The notes beneath the pieces are model-generated. The model had not been told where the DNA came from. It saw only the letters and a list, made by a program, of their open reading frames with translations, and searched no databases. Below are positions 1-5,752 of a DNA stretch of 5,752 nucleotides, piece by piece. Made by a program: the position numbers and the translations under genes. Source of the DNA: Candidatus Iainarchaeum sp. (GTDB taxonomy: Archaea; Iainarchaeota; Iainarchaeia; Iainarchaeales; DTGL01); assembly GCA_021161055.1 (NCBI GenBank), contig JAGHBI010000073.1, positions 1 through 5,752 on the forward strand, in the 5' to 3' direction. Position 1 is the first letter of the stretch, and each line of letters starts with the position of its first letter.

Positions 1-800
1 AGCTAAGACGTCTTATAGATACGCTTAAAACGCCGAGATTTTGGGGCCGCCTGCTTAAGAGTGCTGCCTGTGGTGTGCTTGCAAACTGGGCTGGATTTAC
101 CACATTCAATAAATATATGCACGACCATATAAGAGCGCTTCAGGAGAAAGGAGTGATTCCGGAAGCAGAAGTTGAATTTGCTGAATATGGAAAAATGCTT
201 TCGAACTACGATGGCGAAGCTAAACTTTTCAAGAATAGAACGTACAAGATAACAATAAGTAAGGATGATTATGGAACGATGCATTATAGAATCGAACTTG
301 TTGATACGCCCGAAGAGTTTGAAGAAATGCGCGAAATTATAGCTTCTAACCCAGAAGCCTACTGGGTTGATGACTGTAGAGAGTACAGAGAAGAAGGCCT
401 TTATGAGCTGCTTGGCTGCCTTGCACCGGATGTTACGAGAGATATCAAAGCGGAACATGCTATAGCGTATTATGTTAACGCTAAGAAGATTAGGGAAGCT
501 TCGCTTACCTACAATGTGCAGGAAGCGCTGATAATGGCAGCCCTTACCACACAGCCCGAAAACTTCTATGGTTGTGATATTGATAAGGAATGGTACAAAC
601 AGAGCGAGGAAGAAATAATGCAAACAATAAACTGCGTTGCACTGAACATAAGTGAGAAACGCGCTGTTGCAGGAGATGATATAAGGGCAATGTTCGAGAT
701 GCTTAGCAGGGATAGCGCAAGTGCTAAGAAATATGCGCTGAATATCGAAGCAGCATACAGAATATGGAACAGATATAATGTATGTCAAGAAGGCAGCTGA
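1..800 (+). CDS. Unrecognised protein, 5'-partial, six cysteines
   Basis: The reading frame is open from the left edge (first full codon at 3) to the TGA at 798-800, giving 265 visible residues; the true start lies before the window. A GTG at 75 could be taken as a start, but it has no Shine-Dalgarno sequence and the frame upstream continues as plausible protein (basic, with FWGRLLKSAACG). I do not recognise the family. The visible part has no transmembrane helix and reads as mixed alpha/beta, with charged helical stretches such as TPEEFEEMREII and KAEHAIAYYVNAKKIREA. Counted from the codon at 3, cysteines lie at 23, 125, 139, 191, 211 and 261, and there are N-glycosylation sequons at N78 (NRT) and N215 (NIS). 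An even cysteine count beside a pilin-like gene hints at an exported protein, possibly with an anchor or leader encoded upstream, but this is inference. The next gene starts 17 bases after the stop, so the two are probably one transcript. Confidence 0.8.
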   Translation, partial: LRRLIDTLKTPRFWGRLLKSAACGVLANWAGFTTFNKYMHDHIRALQEKGVIPEAEVEFAEYGKMLSNYDGEAKLFKNRTYKITISKDDYGTMHYRIELVDTPEEFEEMREIIASNPEAYWVDDCREYREEGLYELLGCLAPDVTRDIKAEHAIAYYVNAKKIREASLTYNVQEALIMAALTTQPENFYGCDIDKEWYKQSEEEIMQTINCVALNISEKRAVAGDDIRAMFEMLSRDSASAKKYALNIEAAYRIWNRYNVCQEGS

Positions 801-809
801 CTTTATACT

Positions 810-814
810 GTGAT
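810..814 (+). promoter_or_regulatory. Ribosome binding site GTGAT that decides the start at 818
   Basis: GTGAT matches the archaeal anti-Shine-Dalgarno pairing (GGTGAT type) and ends three bases before the ATG at 818, a rather tight spacing. The upstream in-frame ATG at 782 has no comparable purine-rich or GGTG-like sequence before it. This supports 818 as the real start. The site falls between the stop of the upstream gene (798-800) and the start, which suits a co-transcribed pair. Confidence 0.5.
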
Positions 815-817
815 AAT

Positions 818-904
818 ATGGACGCGAAAGGATTCAATCTCTTTACAGCGCTATTGGCAACGGTACTGATTGTTATAACCTCAATGCTTGTTTTAATAAT
901 GATA
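818..904 (+). other. Class III signal peptide and N-terminal hydrophobic helix
   Basis: This stretch encodes residues 1-29: a five-residue leader (Met-Asp-Ala-Lys-Gly), the predicted cleavage site between Gly5 and Phe6, and a hydrophobic segment of 24 residues without a charge, ending just before Gln-Thr-Glu-Arg-Asp. A charged residue plus Gly directly ahead of a hydrophobic core is the known recognition pattern of archaeal prepilin peptidases. Sec/SPI or twin-arginine signals do not fit, because the positive charge and Gly abut the hydrophobic core and no signal peptidase I site follows it. Confidence 0.7.
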
Positions 905-2521
905 CAGACAGAAAGGGATACAAGCACAACAATCGAAGAGATAACAACACAAGCGAGGCTTGAAGCGGTAATGCGCCTTATGCGCGCCGATGTACTGCAT
1001 TCATTCAACCATTATGTGCGGGAAAAGATTGAAGCATACCTAAGCGAGAATCCCATAGATTTAGGTGACCTGAATGTTTGGAACGATTGGGATATACTTG
1101 TAAAGGAATTCGCATATGGTTATTTTGGTCGCAAAGAGAAGGGCGTAGAAAGAGAGCGCTTTGCCTATCAGCTTGCAACAAGCCTTCCTGCAATGCTTTA
1201 CAGATATACACAGGGTTTGAAGTATGAAGCAAGGTATGAGGTAAGGGTTGTTGGTGATGAAGAGAAATTCAAGAAGGTCATGCTGGAGCTTATCACAAGC
1301 TCTGCTGCAGAAAAGGATTTTATCCAGCTGGTAGACTGTGATGGCACGCCTGAAGGCTGTCCTGTTGGAAGTTTCTACATAAATCTTCGCTTATCGAAAC
1401 TAAGCGACGAACTTTATGAAAGCCTTCCTGTTGTAGTGGTAAAGGATACCGTTACAGGGGCCGAAATAAGAGACTCCATACTTCCGAGGCACGATATAAA
1501 GATGTATGTGCCTTCCAGATTGTTCAAAGCATTTGCATATACAAGAAAGTTTCTCCATTCCGACCTAAAAAAGATGAATTCATCGAGCGATTATGGCTAT
1601 TTAGCTCCGAGAATCCACAATGAGCTTGATTCCATGGCATTGGGGCTTTGCGATTATGGGTATTGCCACCCCAGAGAAAGCCCTTACCATCCGCCAAGGC
1701 TTAAAGCACTGGATAGCAAGGCATGTCCCGGAGCGAGAAGCAATGCTATAGATTCTGTTGAGGTATCATTTAGGGGCAAAACACTGAAATACAACCCTTC
1801 GGAGAAAACGGGAACGCAAAGCGTTCCTGGGCTCGAAGATGCGCTGGAGAAAATCATAAAAATGCGTCTTTGCGAGCTCTCAGAACAGCATTTAAGTGGT
1901 TTGAGCAGCAGTGATTTCAGTATAGAGAAGCAAAGCATCGAAGGACTTGATTGTTACCTTGAGTTCCATGATATTGATGTTGATAGCACAGCATCGGTTA
2001 AAGTGGTGAGTGGCTCCGGTTCAGTGACATATGGGCCTGCATACACAGAGCCTAACAATCCAAGCGCATGCCCATTTAACTTTTCTTTACCTCAAAACAG
2101 AAGGCTCGGTTACTACCTTGAGGGGGATAAAATAAAGTGGCCTTCTCGCGCAATAGGGGCGGATACATGCAAGGCACTTTATACAGGCCTATCGGCTGGA
2201 ATCAAGCAAAAGTTGCGAAGGTGCGAGCGCGCAGGCTGGGGCTGCTGCTCAGAGCTTGCTGAAATAACTTTTAGAATAACATTCCATGAAGGAAACAACA
2301 GGTATAAGGTAAACAAAAACCGTGATGTGAAATTTATCGTTCAGATAACAGACAGAAGCTTTACGCCCTTTAATCCGAACTACGACTCGGGAACTGTGCT
2401 TAGTTCATTAGGCTGTGCTCTGGAGCATGAGCCAAAACCGCTAGCATGCGACGCGCTTGGCTGGACATGCAAAACAGTTGAGGTTGGAGCAAAATACATG
2501 GGCTGTTATCCCTCTAGATAG
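818..2521 (+). CDS. Large class III signal peptide (type IV pilin-like) protein, cysteine-rich
   Basis: This 567-residue protein is predicted to be exported and anchored in a type IV pilus-like structure or in the membrane. From the ATG at 818 it begins MDAKG, followed at once by an uninterrupted hydrophobic stretch at residues 6-29. That is the archaeal class III layout: short charged leader, Gly at -1, hydrophobic helix, with cleavage by a PibD/EppA-type prepilin peptidase after Gly5. An amphipathic, charged helix follows at about 31-77, as in the pilin alpha-1 helix. Mature position +5 is Thr, not the Glu of major pilins. The ectodomain is far larger than a usual pilin and holds 16 cysteines, including 174/181, 278/283, 469/476/477 and a C-terminal set at 533, 544, 551 and 563, plus sequons N254 (NSS) and N421 (NFS). 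Disulfide bonding outside the cell is likely. An in-frame ATG at 782 would add 12 residues, overlap the upstream gene and lengthen the leader, so I prefer 818. Family and exact role are unknown; a minor or tip pilin is one possibility. Confidence 0.85.
   Translation: MDAKGFNLFTALLATVLIVITSMLVLIMIQTERDTSTTIEEITTQARLEAVMRLMRADVLHSFNHYVREKIEAYLSENPIDLGDLNVWNDWDILVKEFAYGYFGRKEKGVERERFAYQLATSLPAMLYRYTQGLKYEARYEVRVVGDEEKFKKVMLELITSSAAEKDFIQLVDCDGTPEGCPVGSFYINLRLSKLSDELYESLPVVVVKDTVTGAEIRDSILPRHDIKMYVPSRLFKAFAYTRKFLHSDLKKMNSSSDYGYLAPRIHNELDSMALGLCDYGYCHPRESPYHPPRLKALDSKACPGARSNAIDSVEVSFRGKTLKYNPSEKTGTQSVPGLEDALEKIIKMRLCELSEQHLSGLSSSDFSIEKQSIEGLDCYLEFHDIDVDSTASVKVVSGSGSVTYGPAYTEPNNPSACPFNFSLPQNRRLGYYLEGDKIKWPSRAIGADTCKALYTGLSAGIKQKLRRCERAGWGCCSELAEITFRITFHEGNNRYKVNKNRDVKFIVQITDRSFTPFNPNYDSGTVLSSLGCALEHEPKPLACDALGWTCKTVEVGAKYMGCYPSR
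1809..1829 (+). repeat. Intragenic hairpin with AAA triloop
   Basis: The arms GGAACGC (1811-1817) and GCGTTCC (1821-1827) are perfectly complementary around an AAA loop, and one G-U pair plus one C-G pair extend the stem to nine pairs. It lies inside the pilin-like gene and codes for a normal stretch (TGTQSVPG). It may only be a by-product of coding, and no function is claimed. Confidence 0.4.
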
Positions 2522-2524
2522 CAC

Positions 2525-2548
2525 ATTTATTGGAAGATTTATTGAAGA
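2525..2548 (+). repeat. Two-copy 12-base tandem repeat after the pilin-like gene
   Basis: Two adjacent 12-base units both start with ATTTATTG (2525-2532 and 2537-2544) and continue with GGAAG or GAAGA-like purines. The repeat starts four bases after the TAG stop. It is A/T-rich and could be a relic of slippage or part of the upstream promoter region of the next gene. There is no T-run downstream that would mark it as a terminator. Confidence 0.4.
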
Positions 2549-2572
2549 AAAAGATTATAAAGAACAATTAGG

Positions 2573-2580
2573 TATATAAA
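2573..2580 (+). promoter_or_regulatory. Archaeal TATA box (TATATAAA) for the giant surface protein gene
   Basis: TATATAAA matches the archaeal TBP-binding box, and the bases before it are A/G-rich (AAGAAC at 2560-2565), compatible with a TFB recognition element although not a perfect one. With the usual distance of about 25 bases, transcription would start near 2600-2605, giving a leader of about 15 bases that still includes the Shine-Dalgarno sequence at 2608-2613. This implies that the giant gene can be expressed independently of the two genes upstream. A second A/T-rich stretch (GATTATAAAG, 2553-2562) is a weaker alternative. Confidence 0.55.
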
Positions 2581-2604
2581 TTAGCGCGACCGCATGCGTG
2601 CTAG
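2581..2604 (+). repeat. Imperfect inverted repeat between TATA box and start codon
   Basis: TTAGCGCG (2581-2588) can pair with CGTGCTAG (2597-2604) around an eight-base loop, with two G-U pairs. The nested palindromes CGCATGCG (2591-2598) and GCTAGC (2600-2605) lie in the same place. It is a GC-rich island in an A/T-rich gap, directly after the TATA box. As DNA it could be an operator; in read-through RNA it could fold just ahead of the Shine-Dalgarno site. Either role is inferred. Confidence 0.4.
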
Positions 2605-2607
2605 CCT

Positions 2608-2613
2608 AAGGTG
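2608..2613 (+). promoter_or_regulatory. Ribosome binding site AAGGTG for the start at 2619
   Basis: AAGGTG pairs well with the archaeal 16S rRNA 3' end and sits five bases before the ATG. An in-frame TAA at 2607-2609 overlaps it, so no longer N-terminus is possible. Together these fix the start at 2619. Confidence 0.75.
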
Positions 2614-2618
2614 TAAGC

Positions 2619-5600
2619 ATGGAACTTCCGGAAAAGCTTAGGGAAAAATGGGAAAATTTTAATTATTGGCTTGAAGAACACAACATACCTAAGCCAGTAT
2701 TTTTTATTGCAGTTGCGATTGTTACTATCTTGCTGGTTTTCACGATACTCCAGCATGCTGGAGTGCTTGGACCTGAAGTAACAGTAAAGCTGAGGGTTCG
2801 CGTTTTTGATAGACAGGGACGGCCGATAGAGGGTGCTACCGTAACGCTATGGAGTGATTTTTTCGAAGCTATGGAAAAAACTACTGATGCGCGCGGTGAA
2901 GCGGTATTCGATGTGCCTGCAAGTAGGGATTTTATTCTGGAAGTAACCTATGGCGATGCCTCAGAAAGCGTTGAACTCAAGCTTGAGGAAGATACCACCA
3001 AGCGAGTGCGGCTTGATGTTGAACTTGTAACGTACTTCGATAAGCGGGTAATATTCTACAAGGATGATACTGAGGAAAAAGCAACTGAAGTAGCTGAATT
3101 CTATGCGTACTGCACGCTTGCAGATTGGGAAATGCATGGCAATGCTAGCGACGGAGAAGCCCTGCTGAGAAACGTACCGAGTAATTGTGGCAGTTTAAGA
3201 ATACGGGTTGCAGATAAGGATTATGTCACTGCAAGCATTGATAGCTCACCTTTTACAATAAAGCTTGCTGAGGAAGCTGAGAAAGGAACTATTGTTGCCG
3301 TTATAAAGGATTCGGAAACAATGCAAGCAGTAGGCGCCAACGAGGTCAGCGCTGTGCTCCTCAACGAGTTCCTGCAACAGGTGGCAGGACCTGTGGCAAG
3401 CGATGCTTCTGGCACCGTAACCTTTGAAAATGTTGAACCTGGCAGATATTGCGTTAAGATTCTTGGTTTGGGGAAGTATAAGGATGTTATGAGTGAATAC
3501 AAACAGCTGCGCGATTCAGAACAGCTAATTTTCAATATTGATATTGAAAAGAGTGCAGCATTTCCAATAAAGGTGCGTGTGGTTGATGTTCATGGGATAG
3601 GAATAAAATCAGTAAAGCTCGAACTTAAAGACCTTACAAATAATACGCTTGTGCAGAGTCGCTGGACTGATGAGAAGGGAGAATACATATTTTACGTTGA
3701 TAAGGAAACAAGCTACAACCTGATTGTCACCAAAGGAAAATGGGTAAAGACAATTGAGGTTACGCCGAGCGAAGAGTTCATAGAAATAACATACAATCCA
3801 GAAGAATTGAAGGAAGCTGGCACGGTCATTGTAACCATTACGGATCAGGAGAAGAATCCTCTTGAAAATGTGAACGTTGAGATTCTTACGCCAGAACATA
3901 AAGCAACTGGTTATGCATGCTCAACAGGTGCTGATGGAAAATGCGAGTTTGAGGATGTTAGGCCGGGAATCTACTATGTGAAAGCAACTTTGGGCAACTT
4001 TCCGCCGGTTGCAAGCGGCAACTTTGAAATAAAACCCTATAGTGCGGAGCCGGAGGAAGTATTGCTGAGGATGGATATTCCAAAGGGAGTATTTGAGCTT
4101 ACCATACACGACAGCTCGGGAGAAGCAATATCCGGGGCGCATATAAAAGCGGTGGATATCGGCTCCAATAAGATTGTTGCAGAAGCAACCACAGATAGCG
4201 AAGGCATAGCAACACTTAAAGTAAGAGTGGATACCAAGCCCTATTTCATAATAGAGGCCAGCGGTTATATGCCCTATGTAACGGTGCCGCTAACGCCTGT
4301 ATTTGGTGTAACCCTCACAAAGGAAATAACACTTATAAGCGATGCAAAGAGCTTAAAGGTTCAGTTTGATGGATTATATGCAAACGATGATACTGTGCAG
4401 GATTCTCTCAGCGCAGGAGCAAGCTATAGAGCACGGTTCAAGCTCATAGTGCCGAGCACAAAGTATAAAGCCGCTGGCTTGCATATCCGCACCGGAAACG
4501 ATCAAGCTGGAAAAACAAACCTCATGGAAGAGGATATAGCATATATAAGCGGTTTAAGCTCTGCAGCAACAAAGGTGCTGAAGGGCACAACCTTTAGTCC
4601 GCCAACAGGCACAAAAGCTGACTTAAGCAGTGCTGCACAGCAAGCAGCAAAATGGGTTGAGCTGGAATGGAACCTAACAAGAGCACCGTTGCCAAAGAAA
4701 GGTGTCTTTGAAGCGGAGGTAGAAATTACCGTGCAAAGCGGCGTTGCTGATGGCGAACTGCTCAAGTTGAGCTATAGGGGTTATGGTTACGCTGAGGGTG
4801 TTGATAGGGATCCTGTTGATAAACAGCTTGGCAATGCAAGGGATACAACTGAAAAGCACGGTCTTTATGCATCAACATATGATGTTGTTTATTCCATAGG
4901 CATAACAAATCTCTGCGACGGCAGCTATTGTAAAAGCTTTTCGATAGAAGATTTGCAGAAAAATACAAAGCTGGCGGTGATAGAAAGCTATCCAGCAAAG
5001 ATTGCTGGAAGCTACAGGCTTCACTTCTTAATAAACAAGCAAGCGCCTGGAACAGCAAACAATGTTACGCTAAGCATTTTGGATGAACAGCACGCATTAA
5101 AGTTTGGTGAATATGCTATTGTAACACCTGACGGTACAGAACAAAAAGGCGTTGCTGAAAACGAACTTTCAATTGATATAGGTGCATTTGCTCAAAACAC
5201 AACAATATCAGGCTCTGTGAACTTCGAAACCGTAAAGGAGGGCAAAGCACTTTTGAAAATTGTTATGGCTGGCGAACGCGGACCACTATTTGAACAAGTG
5301 CTTACAATTGAGATAGAGCCCGGTAAAGAGCTTGCGCTGAGCGTTGTGCCAAAGACCATAGTTGCGATGATAGACAACGAACTTCTGTTCAGATTTACAG
5401 AAAAAGATACTGGTAACGCGGTTGAGGGCGTTTCAGTGAGCCTCTACCTGAACGAACAGCATATAGGCTCTGGCACAACAGATTATGATGGAGTCTTCCC
5501 GTATAAGCTGCAGGCGCCGAGCAGTGGAGCGGTCCTAAAGATTATAGCTAAGAAACCTGGCTACAAGCTATTTAGATATGAAATAAAGATTGATGCTGAC

Positions 5601-5752
5601 GTGCTGAAAATCACGCCACCAAGCATAGACCTGGATATGCAGGCTGAATTCCGCGAAGAGGCTGAGTTTGTGCTCACTATTGAGAACCAGACAGCAATAA
5701 GCCTGACTTTGAAAGAAATAAGCTACGATGGCTTGAATGAGCTCATCGAAAT
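2619..5752 (+). CDS. Giant membrane-anchored surface protein with tandem Ig-like/carboxypeptidase-regulatory domains, 3'-partial
   Basis: The frame is open from the ATG at 2619 to the right edge: at least 1044 residues, with the stop beyond the window. Residues 1-25 are a charged, probably cytoplasmic segment; residues 26-44 form a single hydrophobic helix with no lipobox, KG prepilin site or clear signal peptidase site, so it reads as a signal anchor. From about 54 the protein is beta-rich. Six tandem domains (about 54-574) and a seventh (about 921-990) each carry the signature of carboxypeptidase-regulatory/Ig-like sandwiches: a first strand, D-x-x-G-x-P-hydrophobic-x-G/N-V/A, then a D-x-x-G turn before a strand and often a P-G-x-Y element. 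Residues 575-920 are not a clear copy, and residues 1000-1044 begin another sandwich. Seven cysteines (165/190, 278, 434/442, 766/771) and six sequons (N175, N341, N685, N815, N860, N1023) fit an extracellular location. The gene has its own likely promoter. Role as stalk, adhesin or cell-envelope component is inferred; no enzyme motif was seen. Confidence 0.9.
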   Translation, partial: MELPEKLREKWENFNYWLEEHNIPKPVFFIAVAIVTILLVFTILQHAGVLGPEVTVKLRVRVFDRQGRPIEGATVTLWSDFFEAMEKTTDARGEAVFDVPASRDFILEVTYGDASESVELKLEEDTTKRVRLDVELVTYFDKRVIFYKDDTEEKATEVAEFYAYCTLADWEMHGNASDGEALLRNVPSNCGSLRIRVADKDYVTASIDSSPFTIKLAEEAEKGTIVAVIKDSETMQAVGANEVSAVLLNEFLQQVAGPVASDASGTVTFENVEPGRYCVKILGLGKYKDVMSEYKQLRDSEQLIFNIDIEKSAAFPIKVRVVDVHGIGIKSVKLELKDLTNNTLVQSRWTDEKGEYIFYVDKETSYNLIVTKGKWVKTIEVTPSEEFIEITYNPEELKEAGTVIVTITDQEKNPLENVNVEILTPEHKATGYACSTGADGKCEFEDVRPGIYYVKATLGNFPPVASGNFEIKPYSAEPEEVLLRMDIPKGVFELTIHDSSGEAISGAHIKAVDIGSNKIVAEATTDSEGIATLKVRVDTKPYFIIEASGYMPYVTVPLTPVFGVTLTKEITLISDAKSLKVQFDGLYANDDTVQDSLSAGASYRARFKLIVPSTKYKAAGLHIRTGNDQAGKTNLMEEDIAYISGLSSAATKVLKGTTFSPPTGTKADLSSAAQQAAKWVELEWNLTRAPLPKKGVFEAEVEITVQSGVADGELLKLSYRGYGYAEGVDRDPVDKQLGNARDTTEKHGLYASTYDVVYSIGITNLCDGSYCKSFSIEDLQKNTKLAVIESYPAKIAGSYRLHFLINKQAPGTANNVTLSILDEQHALKFGEYAIVTPDGTEQKGVAENELSIDIGAFAQNTTISGSVNFETVKEGKALLKIVMAGERGPLFEQVLTIEIEPGKELALSVVPKTIVAMIDNELLFRFTEKDTGNAVEGVSVSLYLNEQHIGSGTTDYDGVFPYKLQAPSSGAVLKIIAKKPGYKLFRYEIKIDADVLKITPPSIDLDMQAEFREEAEFVLTIENQTAISLTLKEISYDGLNELIE
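2747..2764 (+). repeat. Perfect 18-base palindrome
   Basis: ACTCCAGCATGCTGGAGT equals its own reverse complement over all 18 bases. It lies in the coding sequence about 130 bases after the start of the giant gene, at the codons for the outer edge of the membrane helix (Ile43 to Leu50). Nine-base arms with no spacer are expected by chance only about 0.02 times in a window this size. It could be a protein-binding site near the gene start or a coding coincidence. Confidence 0.6.
2778..4340 (+). repeat. Protein-level array of six beta-sandwich domains, 86-89 residue period
   Basis: The conserved glycine of the turn motif occurs at residues 93, 179, 265, 354, 440 and 529 of the giant protein, so the intervals are 86, 86, 89, 86 and 89 residues. 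Five of the six show Asp or another acidic/polar residue two to three positions earlier, and copies 3 and 5 show V-x-P-G-x-Y after the turn (272-277 and 447-452). The DNA copies are strongly diverged, so this is an old array and not a recent duplication. The regular spacing argues for one fold repeated end to end as a rod or stalk. A further copy with its glycine at 958 follows after a gap. Confidence 0.75.
4341..5378 (+). other. Central non-repeat region of the giant protein
   Basis: Residues 575-920 interrupt the domain array. The first part (about 575-775) is beta-rich with a small insert of Ala/Ser/Thr-rich sequence (about 650-680), an aromatic segment at 718-726 (SYRGYGYAE), a following D-R-D-P-V-D at 729-734, a motif A-R-D-T-T-E-K-H-G-L-Y-A at 740-751, and a CDGSYC cysteine pair at 766/771. 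The second part (about 783-915) again looks like two short beta-sandwich segments with sequons at N815 and N860. I do not recognise the first part as a named family; it could be a binding head or a spacer. Confidence 0.5.
4991..5009 (+). repeat. Intragenic hairpin with AGA triloop
   Basis: TCCAGCAA (4991-4998) and TTGCTGGA (5002-5009) pair perfectly over eight bases around AGA. It lies inside the giant gene and codes for an ordinary segment (Pro-Ala-Lys-Ile-Ala-Gly). It may be a coincidence, and no function is claimed. Confidence 0.35.

Noticed and set aside
75..77. GTG as start of the first gene
   Set aside because: There is no Shine-Dalgarno sequence before it and the frame stays open to the left edge with plausible protein sequence, so the gene is treated as partial.
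3..788. Long open frame on the minus strand opposite the first gene
   Set aside because: Its translation is rich in Phe, Cys, Ser, Ile and Tyr in a way typical of antisense frames, it has no recognisable domain, and the + strand frame has coherent protein-like composition and continues from the left edge.
778..813. ATG at 778 as start of a small overlapping gene
   Set aside because: The frame ends at a TGA after only 11 codons and has no ribosome binding site.
1286..1302. Inverted repeat GAGCTT-ATCAC-AAGCTC in the pilin-like gene
   Set aside because: Six-base arms with a short loop are expected several times by chance in a window of this size.
2522..2572. Possible terminator after the pilin-like gene
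   Set aside because: No stem followed by a T-run and no clear oligo-T tract was found on the + strand; the gap is A-rich instead.
3221..3535. Minus-strand open frame of about 104 codons inside the giant gene
   Set aside because: It is a Ser/Thr/Ala-rich shadow of the + strand coding sequence, which is continuous through this region and has a clear repeat structure.
3984..4025. Three copies of GCAACTTT (3984, 3994, 4018)
   Set aside because: The spacing is irregular and two of the copies simply encode the same Gly-Asn-Phe in one beta-rich stretch, so a coding coincidence explains them.

Overview
The window reads as part of an archaeal genome, most likely from an uncultured lineage (DPANN-like is plausible but cannot be proven here). 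The evidence is an archaeal class III (type IV pilin-like) signal peptide, Shine-Dalgarno sequences of the GGTGAT/AAGGTG kind, a TATATAAA box at promoter distance from a start codon, and heavy use of ATA (Ile) and AGA/AGG (Arg) codons. Everything supported is on the + strand. No RNA gene, mobile element or CRISPR array was seen.

Layout. (1) Positions 1-800: the 3' part of an unrecognised gene whose start lies before the window; the 265 visible residues hold six cysteines and no membrane helix. (2) Positions 818-2521, 17 bases downstream: a 567-residue protein with a very short prepilin-type leader (cleavage predicted after Gly5), one hydrophobic helix, and a large ectodomain with 16 cysteines. 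It looks like a very large minor-pilin or pseudopilin-type secreted protein. (3) Positions 2522-2618: a 97-base intergenic region with a likely archaeal promoter, a hairpin and a Shine-Dalgarno sequence. (4) From 2619 past the right edge: a giant protein (at least 1044 residues, no stop in the window) with an N-terminal signal anchor. It is followed by six tandem beta-sandwich (carboxypeptidase-regulatory/Ig-like) domains with a striking 86-89 residue period, a non-repeating central region of about 345 residues, a seventh domain of the same type, and the start of another.

Together the genes suggest a cell-surface apparatus: two genes that are probably co-transcribed, at least one encoding a pilin-like exported protein, next to a membrane-anchored stalk or adhesin expressed from its own promoter. 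The shared theme is export: paired cysteines, N-glycosylation sequons and membrane anchors. The functional link is inferred from adjacency and predicted location only. No catalytic motif was recognised in any of the three proteins.
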